Shown: positions 52,015 to 59,712 of the stretch, piece after piece
How the letters are laid out: every line of letters begins with the position of its first letter
Numbering within the stretch: position 1 is the first letter of the stretch
Source: Planotetraspora phitsanulokensis
Lineage (GTDB): Bacteria; Actinomycetota; Actinomycetes; Streptosporangiales; Streptosporangiaceae
Direction: 5' to 3'
Assembly: GCF_016863295.1 (NCBI RefSeq)
Contig: NZ_BOOP01000047.1
Span: 1 to 64,000, forward strand
DNA: 64,000 nucleotides
Translations under genes and position numbers: made by a program
The notes under the pieces: generated by a model
What the model was told of the DNA's origin: nothing
What the model saw: only the letters and a program-made list of their open reading frames with translations
Databases searched by the model: none

Positions 52015-52575
52015 GTGACGATGGACGGCATCGTACGACTGGTCCCCATTCGTACCTTTCTGACGGCCCTCGCCGTCGCCGGCCTCGTCGCGGTGAGTGG
52101 GTGTTCGAGCGGGCCCGCCGGAGACTCGGCGGTGACCCAGACTGCGGTGGCCAGCCCGACGCAGAGGGCCACCTCGGGCCCGGCGCCGATGACCGCGAAG
52201 CAGGCGGCCGTTCGCTATCTGGCCATCGTCAAGCCTTACAACGTCGCGCTCGAGAGCCTGGAACAGGCGGTCAACGGCGGCCAGCCGATCGCGACCCTGC
52301 GAACGTCGGCGGCCAAGGTCGCCGCGGCGAACAAGACCCAGATCAGCCGGCTTGCGAATACGAAGTGGCCCGCTGCTGTGCGCACGCCCATCAAGGAGCT
52401 GCGGGCCGAATCGCTCAAGGCACAGCCGTACTGGCTCGAGGCCGCGAAGGCGCAGACCCAGGACGCGCTGATTCAGCAGGTGCTGAAAGCCGCACGGCAC
52501 AACGGGGCGGACGCGGGAAACACGATCCGCCGCCTGCTCGACCTGGGGAAGTACGACGAGAGTGACTATTCCTGA
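52015..52575 (+). CDS. Small lipoprotein of unknown function
   Basis: A 186-residue lipoprotein. VAVSGCSSG gives a lipidated Cys near residue 30 after a hydrophobic signal. The mature part is helical, Ala/Gln/Lys-rich (YLAIVKPYNVALESLEQAV, KTQISRLANTKWPAAV), like a small helical bundle of surface lipoproteins common in actinomycetes. Start is GTG 52015 or ATG 52021. No partner gene is evident. Confidence 0.75.
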   Translation: MTMDGIVRLVPIRTFLTALAVAGLVAVSGCSSGPAGDSAVTQTAVASPTQRATSGPAPMTAKQAAVRYLAIVKPYNVALESLEQAVNGGQPIATLRTSAAKVAAANKTQISRLANTKWPAAVRTPIKELRAESLKAQPYWLEAAKAQTQDALIQQVLKAARHNGADAGNTIRRLLDLGKYDESDYS

Positions 52576-52782
52576 ACGCGCGTGCCGACGCTCTGATCGC
52601 GGCAGGACGTGCGCGACGAAAGCGTGATCACGCGTTCCGCCGATACGGCCCAAAAACGGGCTCTTCGAAGTTGGGCGGGGTTCAGGTACTCGCGGATCTT
52701 TCGGGTGGTGTTCGGACTGGATCACCAATGCGGGGACCAGCCGCGCCGATCGCCACGTCGCCGCCCGCGGCCGCAGGGCAAG

Positions 52783-53190
52783 TCACCGTGCTGATCGGGC
52801 GCGGAGAAGACGGGCGATCACATTCCACGCCGCCAGCGTCAAGCACCCGGACGCGAGGTAGACCAGGCACACGAACGGTACAAAAAACCCACCCAACAGC
52901 CCTGGAAGCCCCGATTCGGACAGCGCGTAGGCGTGCTGGTCGTCCCACCGTCCGGCGGGGGTGCATGTCACCCCCGTGGCCTGAGCCCCTTTGCGAGGGT
53001 AATCCAGCGTCCTCACCACCATGCTGTGCTGGGCGCAGACTTGTTCGGCGGCCTGCCGGTCGCCGGCCTCGACTCCTGACATCAGCGGCCACACCGCAAA
53101 CAGCGGGAGCAGTACAACGACCACGTTCCGTACGAAGAGGAAACCGACTTTCTGCCGCGGCTGGTGCACGGGGCCGGATGCACCATTCAT
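52783..53190 (-). CDS. Small membrane protein with two helices
   Basis: A 135-residue protein with a helix at about 18-38 and another near 98-125, enclosing an external loop with Cys52 and Cys75 that may be linked. The loop reads QVCAQHSMVVRTLDYP and GVTCTPAGRWDD. No family was recognised. It stands alone. The 200 bases on its left hold no gene. Confidence 0.6.
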   Translation of the reverse strand: MNGASGPVHQPRQKVGFLFVRNVVVVLLPLFAVWPLMSGVEAGDRQAAEQVCAQHSMVVRTLDYPRKGAQATGVTCTPAGRWDDQHAYALSESGLPGLLGGFFVPFVCLVYLASGCLTLAAWNVIARLLRARSAR

Positions 53191-53339
53191 GAATGCCAGC
53201 GTAGCCTCATGGGGAAACCTACTCGATCATGGGCACGCTATCCGCGTCGCAGACCGGTTCAGGGTGAACACCCAGTGCTCGGCGGAAGCGGTCCGGACCG
53301 AGAGGGTGCCCAGACCCGGCAGGAAGCCGGCACCGAGGT

Positions 53340-54077
53340 TCAGCTCTGCGCGGTGGGACGGACGACGACCTCGTTCACATCCACCTCGGCCGGCTGTTCG
53401 ATCGCGAACGCGATAGCGCGGGCGATCGCCTCGGGCGGCACCGCGAACTTGTCCCGGGACTCGATGAGCTGGGCTCGCACGTCCGCGTTCTGGACGGACT
53501 CCACGAAGTTCGTCCGGACGAAGCCCGGCGAGACAATCGTTACGCGCAGCGTGCCGCCGGCCTCCTTCCGCAAGCCCTCGGAGATGGCGCGCACGGCATA
53601 CTTCGTGCCGGAGTAGACCGCCTGGTTCGGCACCGTGGTGTACGCGGCCGTGGAGGCGATGTTCACGAAATGCCCGAAAGCCTGCTCGCGGAATACCGGT
53701 AGCGCCGCCGCGATGCCGTACAAGACGCCCTTGATGTTGACGTCGATCATCAGCTCCCACTCCGCCACGCGCAGGTCGTCCAAAGGCGCGATCGGTCCCA
53801 CTCCGGCGTTGCTGACCAGGACGTCGAGCTTGCCGTACCGTTCGCGCGCCAGCATGACCAGGGCGGCCAGGTCCTCGCGGTGCGTCACGTCCGCCTGGAC
53901 GAAGACGGCTTGGCCGCCGGCGTCCGCGATGCGGGCCGCCACAGCCTGGATGCCATCGGCGCGGTGGTCCCCGAGCACGACTTTCGCGCCGCGCTCAGCG
54001 AGCATCAGTGCGGTCGCCGCGCCGATGCCGCCGCCCGCTCCCGTGATGGCGACGACCTTGTCTTCGATTCCCGACAT
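53340..54077 (-). CDS. Short-chain dehydrogenase/reductase
   Basis: A 245-residue classical SDR. The cofactor loop is TGAGGGIGAA at 12-21, the NAG motif is VSNAGVG near 88, and the catalytic Ser and Tyr-x3-Lys are in NIASTAAY and YSGTKYAV. An acidic GDHRADG after strand 2 favours NAD. ATG 54077 follows GAAGGGAA. It lies 127 bases after another SDR gene on the same strand and is probably controlled by the TetR repressor divergent from that gene. Substrate unknown. Confidence 0.88.
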   Translation of the reverse strand: MSGIEDKVVAITGAGGGIGAATALMLAERGAKVVLGDHRADGIQAVAARIADAGGQAVFVQADVTHREDLAALVMLARERYGKLDVLVSNAGVGPIAPLDDLRVAEWELMIDVNIKGVLYGIAAALPVFREQAFGHFVNIASTAAYTTVPNQAVYSGTKYAVRAISEGLRKEAGGTLRVTIVSPGFVRTNFVESVQNADVRAQLIESRDKFAVPPEAIARAIAFAIEQPAEVDVNEVVVRPTAQS

Positions 54078-54204
54078 GGAGTTTCTTCCCTTCACTTCGC
54101 TTTGGCCGGACACGACCTCACCGGCCGGCAGGCGCTTGATGGCCTGCTTCGCCGATGGGACGGGTCCGCACTGGGTGGTGCGCCGATCGACCTGGCGCTG
54201 GTTG

Positions 54205-54966
54205 TCACACCTGCGCCATGCCGCCGTCGGCGAACAGTTCCACGCCGGTGATGAAGCTGGAGGCGTCGCTGCAGAGGAACACCGCAGCCTTGCCCATCTC
54301 GCGTGGGTCGGCGATCCGTCCGGTGGGATTGCCTTCGCCCATGGTCTTGATCGTGGCATCGACCTGGTCGGCTCCCTGTGCCATCGTCAGCGCATTGCGC
54401 AGGGAGGCGGTGTCGACCGCTCCGGGGCTGAGGATGTTCATCCGGATGCCCGATCCCTTGACGTCCTGGATCCAGGCCCGGATGAAGTTGCGCACCGCGG
54501 CCTTGGCGCCGCCGTACATGCTCATCCCACGCGGCGGCTGGATGGATGCCGTCGACCCGATGATGACGACCGTTCCGCCGGGTGGCAGCAGCGGCAGCGC
54601 GGGCTGCACGGTGAACAGGACGCCCTTGGCGTTGACGTTGAAGGTCCAGTCGAACTCCTCCTCGGTGATCGCGGCGAGTGGAGCGTGCGCACCGATACCG
54701 GCGTTGGCGACGACCGCGTCGAGCCGCCCGTACCGCTCCTTCACCTTCCCGTAGGCGGCCTCCATGTCGGCGAGTCTCGTGACGTCCGCGACGATTCCTG
54801 AGCAGTTCGGCCCGATCGCCGCGACCGCTTCGTCCAGGTGCTTCTGCTGCAGGTCAGTGATGACCACGTGAGCGCCGTTGGCCACGAACTCCTGGGCGAT
54901 GCCCAGGCCGACCCCCGATGCGCCGCCCGTGATGAGGGCGACCTTGCCTTCGAGCGAGAGATTCAA
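54205..54966 (-). CDS. Short-chain dehydrogenase/reductase
   Basis: A 253-residue SDR. ITGGASGVGLGIA is the cofactor loop, VANAGIG the NAG motif, and STASIQPPRGMSMYGGAKAA carries Ser, Tyr and Lys of the active site; the C-terminus ITGVELFADGGMAQV is standard. TTG 54966 is preferred because AGGAG lies six bases upstream; an ATG at 54996 lacks a site. First gene of a two-SDR unit, divergent from the TetR gene at 55261, with double operator between them. Confidence 0.88.
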   Translation of the reverse strand: MNLSLEGKVALITGGASGVGLGIAQEFVANGAHVVITDLQQKHLDEAVAAIGPNCSGIVADVTRLADMEAAYGKVKERYGRLDAVVANAGIGAHAPLAAITEEEFDWTFNVNAKGVLFTVQPALPLLPPGGTVVIIGSTASIQPPRGMSMYGGAKAAVRNFIRAWIQDVKGSGIRMNILSPGAVDTASLRNALTMAQGADQVDATIKTMGEGNPTGRIADPREMGKAAVFLCSDASSFITGVELFADGGMAQV

Positions 54967-55180
54967 TTCTTCTCCTGTGATGTGTCGATTCCCCACTCGG
55001 TTCTTGGTGGGTGGGGACCGTCATGGGATGTAAAGCCGGAACCACGACGACAGGGCCGGGGATGGCGTCCCTTACTCCCGGAACCGGTAGCGGCGGCCGC
55101 CTGAGGTGGCCGAGAGGCGCGAGGTTGAAGGCGCCGTTCCGGTTGCGCGCAGTGGATGCGGGCGGCGGGTGCCCTACAGT

Positions 55181-55231
55181 TAAGTGGAGGCGTCGCCGCT
55201 TCTCCGACTATAAGTGGAGGCGTCGCCGCTT
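55181..55231. promoter_or_regulatory. Double TetR operator with 30-base period
   Basis: Two identical copies of an imperfect palindrome beginning AAGTGGAG and ending CGCCGCTT lie at 55181-55201 and 55211-55231, exactly 30 bases apart. They sit between the SDR genes and the TetR gene, close to the latter's start. Confidence 0.75.
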
Positions 55232-55260
55232 AGCAAACCGGGCACGACAGGAGACCGCCG

Positions 55261-55836
55261 ATGGCCAGAGAGACAGGGCGCCCCCTGCGGGCCGACGCGC
55301 AGCGCAATCGGGACAAGATTCTCTCCGCCGCGGTGCGCGTGTTCACCGAACAGGGACTGGACGCGCACCTGGAGCGCATCGCCAAAGAGGCCGGCGTCGG
55401 CAGCGGCACTCTGTACCGGAACTTCCCGACCCGGGAGATCCTCATCGAGGCCGCCTACCGCAACGAGCTGGCAAAGTTGTGTGACGCCGCCCCCGATCTT
55501 CTGGACACGATGCCACCGCGGGAGGCCATGCGTGCCTGGATGGGCCGCTTCATCGACTACGCGACCGCCAAACTCGGCATGGCCGAGGCCCTGCGGGCCC
55601 TTGTCGACACAGGCGTCAACCCATACGCCCAGAGCCACGAGATGATGCTGGCCGCTCTGGCCGCCCTTCTGGATGCCGGGGTCAAAGCCGGCACCATCCG
55701 CTCGGACGTCAGCGCGACCGACATGTTCGCCGCCCTCACCGGCATCGCACTCGCCTCCGGAAAACCCGAACAGCGAGAGCAGGCCGAACGCCTCCTCGAC
55801 CTCACCCTGGACGGACTGAGCACCGCCCGGCACTGA
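55261..55836 (+). CDS. TetR-family repressor
   Basis: A 191-residue regulator. The helix-turn-helix LERIAKEAGVGSGTLYRNFP is at about 38-57, after the usual ILSAAVRVFTEQG helix. The C-terminal part is a TetR ligand domain of the SbtR-like type (LDLTLDGL at the end). ATG 55261 follows AGGAGA. It is divergent from two SDR genes, and the 30-base-period double palindrome directly upstream is its likely operator, so it should repress both directions until an SDR substrate or product is present. Confidence 0.88.
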   Translation: MARETGRPLRADAQRNRDKILSAAVRVFTEQGLDAHLERIAKEAGVGSGTLYRNFPTREILIEAAYRNELAKLCDAAPDLLDTMPPREAMRAWMGRFIDYATAKLGMAEALRALVDTGVNPYAQSHEMMLAALAALLDAGVKAGTIRSDVSATDMFAALTGIALASGKPEQREQAERLLDLTLDGLSTARH

Positions 55837-55942
55837 CACGGCAGCAGCGCCCAAAACACCTTGGCTCCCTGACAAGCCGGCGCAAGGCCCGGCGTGCCGC
55901 GCGATCTGCCGTGATGACAGCGAGGTCAGCACTCGTACATGC

Positions 55943-56085
55943 GGATACCGTTCGCAGAACGGGGATCAGATCGGGGCGCCGGGCCTGGTGCTGAACGCAC
56001 TCGTGCTGTTCAACACCCGCTACTTGGACGCCGCCGTCACCCAGCTCCGCGCCGAGGACATTCGCCCAATCTGTGGTCCCACTGA
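55943..56085 (+). pseudogene. Tn3-family transposase fragment
   Basis: The frame encodes GYRSQNGDQIGAPGLVLNAL and VLFNTRYLDAAVTQLRAED, matching the C-terminal YREGxEDQLGALGLVLNAVVLWNTRY region of Tn3 transposases (shown in parts). The catalytic region and the rest of the transposon are missing. Confidence 0.65.
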
Positions 56086-56308
56086 TCATGAGGCATCCCA
56101 GCTCGAGAGCTGCGTCGTGCCTCAGATCAAGTGGCAACTGACAGTGGAAACGCAGGGTTTGTCTGTGGTCGCCGGGCGGCGATGAGGCATCCGGTCCTGC
56201 TGGCGTGGCCGTAGGAGGCGAAGTCTCTCTAAGAGCGCCAGTGCCGGCCTCGGTGGACATGGCCCGAAACGTCGGCTTAATAATTTCCTTCGTCAAGTAT
56301 TGATTATA

Positions 56309-56345
56309 GGGGTGAACGAGCCCTACGCTCAGCGGCACTCACCGG
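56309..56345. mobile_element. Possible Tn3-type terminal inverted repeat
   Basis: GGGGTGAACGAGCCC followed by TACGCTCAGCGGCACTCAC shares GGGG, ACGCTCAG and ACTCAC with ends of Tn3-family elements. It lies 225 bases after the transposase fragment, as the right end would. The other end was not found. Confidence 0.4.
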
Positions 56346-56705
56346 CTTGCCCGCCAGACTTTGAGGACCCCGATGCCCGCTGTCGCCCTCCGTGCCGTTT
56401 CCCCCGGCCACCGCGCGCGATCACTAACCCCCCTCGCTTCATCGCGTGATACGTCGTCTACGCAGAGAGGCTTTCTGGGCGAGTTCCGCCAGGCGCCAGG
56501 CGACCTCCCTTGATCAGGTCGGGCTCACGGATGTCGACCGTGGACGCCGGAGTGGCGTCGGCCGCGCGTTCCGCCTCCACTTCCAACCGCGCGGCGGCGA
56601 CGGTGGCGGCACCCGCAGCTTGACCAGGCGAAATGATCAAAGTTGGCGGCATTGGGCCGGTGGTTTGCATCGGCAGCGTAGACGTGAATCGTCAGGAGCC
56701 CATTC

Positions 56706-56830
56706 ATGCGCGACGGCAGTGACGCCGTTCTGACCTTGCGAGCAGCCGGGTCTTCACTGGTTGCCGATGCGGCCGGCCGGATGCCGCGAGCACTCCACTG
56801 GGGAGCTCATCTTGGGCCGGTCGATGAGCC
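56706..56830 (+). pseudogene. GH36 alpha-galactosidase N-terminal fragment
   Basis: The frame from ATG 56706 encodes LTLRAAGSSLVADAAGRMPR and ALHWGAHLGPVDE, resembling the N-terminal LLRAAGVSLVL and LPRVLHWGADLGP of GH36 alpha-galactosidases. After that the similarity stops and frames break. It lies 245 bases upstream of an intact GH27 gene. Confidence 0.5.
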
Positions 56831-57074
56831 TCTCGCCGGCGCGCGGCGGGCCAGTGCGACCCCCGCGATCTCGCCCTCGCGCACGTCGACGGCGCTGAGC
56901 TACCCGGCTCGGTGCTCGCCGTCGCAGGCATTCCACTGCCCACCCTCGACTCGCAGCAGGCGACGCACCTCGACATCACGAGGCTGCCACCGCTGATCGC
57001 TGCACCGGACGGCCCACCGCCGCTGGTCCACGGGCATCGTGCCCCGGACCACACGAAGAGGAGAAAGATCTCGC

Positions 57075-59600
57075 ATGAAACGACACACGAGGGCGCGTCC
57101 AGCGCTCACGGTGATGAGCGTCGCGGCGATGGCCGTCGGGCTCACGCTCGGCGCGGTCATGCCGGCGGCCGCAACCCAATCCGACCCGGCCGCCACCGCC
57201 CTGACGGCGTCCGCGACCGCACCACCGAGCACAAACCCCACTCCCTCGCCAACGCCGTCGTCCGACACGGTGCCGACACCGACGCCCAGGAAGCCACTCG
57301 CTTCCACCGCCGACCCGTGGGCGACGCGGCCGTACATGGGGTGGAGCAGCTACAGCATGCAGGTCTACTCCGGCAACGGGAAGTGGATCACCGGCGACCA
57401 ACTCATCAAGCAGTCCGACGCGATGCACGCCAAGCTGCAGAAGTACGGCTATGACTACATCAACGTCGATGCGGGATGGAACGACGGGGTTGACGCCAAC
57501 GGGCGGCCCAAGCCCAGCGCCACGCTCTATCCGCAAGGCCTGCAGAAGGTCATCGACCACATCCACGCGAACGGCCAGAAGTTCGGGGTCTACATGATCC
57601 CGGGCATCTCCCCCGACGTTTACAACGCCAACCTGCCGATCGCCGGAGCCCCAGGGTGCACGACGCACGACGTCGCCGCGCAACCGCTCCGCCCCTCCGA
57701 CTACTGGAAGATCGGCTACAGGATCGACTTCTCGAACCCGTGCTCACAGAAGTACATCGACTCGATCGTCGACCTGCTTGCGCAGTGGGGTGTCGACTTC
57801 GTCAAGTTCGACAGCGTCACCCCCGGATCCGGGGTGAGCGACCTCTCGCTTGACGCCCGAGACGATGTCGCCGCGTGGTCGAAAGCGCTCAAGGCGCACA
57901 AGATCTGGTTCGAACTCTCGTGGGCGCTCGACCCGAACTACGCGGACTACTGGCGATCCATGGCCAACGGCTGGCGGATCCAGTGGGACGTCGAGTGCTA
58001 CTGCGCCCATGACGCACTCACCAACTGGGACAACATCGCCCGGCTTTTCCCGACCGAGGCGACATGGTGGCGCAACGGCGGAAACGGCGGTTGGAACGAC
58101 CTCGACTCGCTTGACGTCGGCAACGGCACGATGGACGGTCTGACCCGCGACGAACGGCAGACCGCGATGACCCTGTGGGCGACCTCCGCCGCGCCGCTGT
58201 ACACCGGCAACGACCTGACGGACCTCGACTCCTACGGGCTCAGTCTCCTCACCAACCCGGAGGTCATCGCCGTCGACCAAGCAGGTACGCCGGCGCGCCC
58301 GGTCTCCACCGCGACTCAGCAACAGGTCTGGTACGCGCTCAACTCCGACGGCAGCTACACCGTCGCGCTGTTCAACCTCGGCCGGACTGAAAAGGACATC
58401 ACCGCGAACTGGACCGATATCGGTCTGACCGGCACCGCCACTGTGCGCGACCTGTGGGCGCGCAAGAACCTCGGTCGTTTCCGCACCGGGTTCACCGCCT
58501 CGGATGTCCCCATCCACGGCGTACGGCTCCTCAAGGTGACACCGCAGTCCGGCGCAGAAGTCGCTGTCAACGACGACGCGCTGCGCGTCGGCTATGCGGG
58601 TGAGTGGACCCGCAACGGTGGAAACGAGGTCGCCGCAACCTCACAACCACTCAACGTCAACGTCACCGACACCGGAACCGCGGCGCCGCCGTCGGCATCT
58701 GGCCCGACTCGGACCATCACACTCAACGACACCGCCCCCGGCATCGTCTACACGGGATCATGGTCGCAAAGCACCGGACGGGGTCTGGGCGACTACGGCG
58801 ACGACGTCCACTACACCGAACACGACGGCGACTCGTTCCAGTACAGCTTCGTGGGCACGGGTGTCTCCTACATCACCGAAATGGACTCCTCGCAGGGGAA
58901 CGTCGATGTCTACATCGACGAGCAGTTCGTGAAGACCGTGAACACCGGGCGCGATTCAGGACAGCCGCGCCTCGCGCAACAGACGGTGTTCAGCGTGGAC
59001 GACCTTCCCAACGGAAGCCACACGCTCAAAGTCGTCAAGAAGTCCGGGTCATTTATGCTGCTTGATCGCATCGACGTGATCCAGCCGAGTCTCATCGACC
59101 CGTCGGCGGTGTCGTTCGACAAGAAGGCCCCCGCGGACGTGCAGGTGAAGCTCCTGCGCGACGGCAGTGAGTTCGCCGGGGTTTCGCTCAATGGCACAGC
59201 ACTCAAGGAGGGGACCGACTACACCCTGTCGGGGTCGACGGTGACCCTGCGGGCCGGCTATCTTGCCACGCTGCCGGTCGGTGCGGCGAAACTGGACTTC
59301 GCGTTCCGCGGAGACCACCTCGACGACGTCCACGCCACGAACCACAACGGCGACTCGGTCTCGTACACGTTCACGGGCACAGGAGTCGACTGGGTCACCG
59401 CCACCACGCCTGATCAGGGTCTCGTCGACATCTACATCGACGGCGAACTCGTCAAGCGCGTCGACACGCACGGCGACGTCCGCGCGACGCAGCAGAAGGT
59501 GTTCAGTGCCTCAGGGCTCGCAAAGACGCAGCACACCTTCATGGCGGTGAAGGCATCGGGCGACGTGATGCGCACCGACGTCATCCGTTACACCACCTGA
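57075..59600 (+). CDS. Secreted GH27 alpha-galactosidase-type glycosidase with accessory modules
   Basis: An 841-residue exported enzyme. Residues 1-34 are a signal peptide; 50-75 a Pro/Thr/Ser linker. The GH27 barrel spans about 82-450: YMGWSSYSM, YDYINVDAGWND, the nucleophile Asp246 in VDFVKFDSV, and RIQWDVE and WNDLDSLDVGNG for the acid/base and substrate pocket; residues 400-510 form the C-terminal beta domain. Two related beta modules (about 560-670 and 751-841, both with HNGDS or HDGDSF and TGVxxxT) flank an X2/Ig-like domain (SLNGTALKEGTDYTLSGSTV). ATG 57075 follows AGGAGAAAG. It acts outside the cell on galactosides, arabinosides or similar. Confidence 0.9.
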   Translation: MKRHTRARPALTVMSVAAMAVGLTLGAVMPAAATQSDPAATALTASATAPPSTNPTPSPTPSSDTVPTPTPRKPLASTADPWATRPYMGWSSYSMQVYSGNGKWITGDQLIKQSDAMHAKLQKYGYDYINVDAGWNDGVDANGRPKPSATLYPQGLQKVIDHIHANGQKFGVYMIPGISPDVYNANLPIAGAPGCTTHDVAAQPLRPSDYWKIGYRIDFSNPCSQKYIDSIVDLLAQWGVDFVKFDSVTPGSGVSDLSLDARDDVAAWSKALKAHKIWFELSWALDPNYADYWRSMANGWRIQWDVECYCAHDALTNWDNIARLFPTEATWWRNGGNGGWNDLDSLDVGNGTMDGLTRDERQTAMTLWATSAAPLYTGNDLTDLDSYGLSLLTNPEVIAVDQAGTPARPVSTATQQQVWYALNSDGSYTVALFNLGRTEKDITANWTDIGLTGTATVRDLWARKNLGRFRTGFTASDVPIHGVRLLKVTPQSGAEVAVNDDALRVGYAGEWTRNGGNEVAATSQPLNVNVTDTGTAAPPSASGPTRTITLNDTAPGIVYTGSWSQSTGRGLGDYGDDVHYTEHDGDSFQYSFVGTGVSYITEMDSSQGNVDVYIDEQFVKTVNTGRDSGQPRLAQQTVFSVDDLPNGSHTLKVVKKSGSFMLLDRIDVIQPSLIDPSAVSFDKKAPADVQVKLLRDGSEFAGVSLNGTALKEGTDYTLSGSTVTLRAGYLATLPVGAAKLDFAFRGDHLDDVHATNHNGDSVSYTFTGTGVDWVTATTPDQGLVDIYIDGELVKRVDTHGDVRATQQKVFSASGLAKTQHTFMAVKASGDVMRTDVIRYTT

Positions 59601-59608
59601 TGACCCGG

Positions 59609-59644
59609 GGAGGGCTGGAGCGTCACCCGACGCCCCGGCCCTCC
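59609..59644. terminator. Bidirectional terminator between convergent genes
   Basis: GGAGGGCTGGAGCGTC and GACGCCCCGGCCCTCC pair over 16 positions with one G-T pair and one mismatch around the loop ACCC. It follows the GH27 stop by 8 bases and also faces the end of the GH2 gene. Confidence 0.75.
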
Positions 59645-59712
59645 GTCGTGCTCCCCCGTGGCCCGGCCGATGCGAGTGGTCGCTTCCGGCCGGGCCGTCG
59701 CCTGGGAGGACC

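Larger units (their letters stand above)
55837..57074. other. Decayed segment without intact genes
   Basis: These 1.24 kb hold only remnants: part of a Tn3-family transposase (55943-56085), a Tn3-like end (56309-56345) and the start of a GH36 gene (56706-56830). An AT-richer stretch at 56275-56310 stands out. Between 56350 and 56700 nothing can be assigned. Confidence 0.5.
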
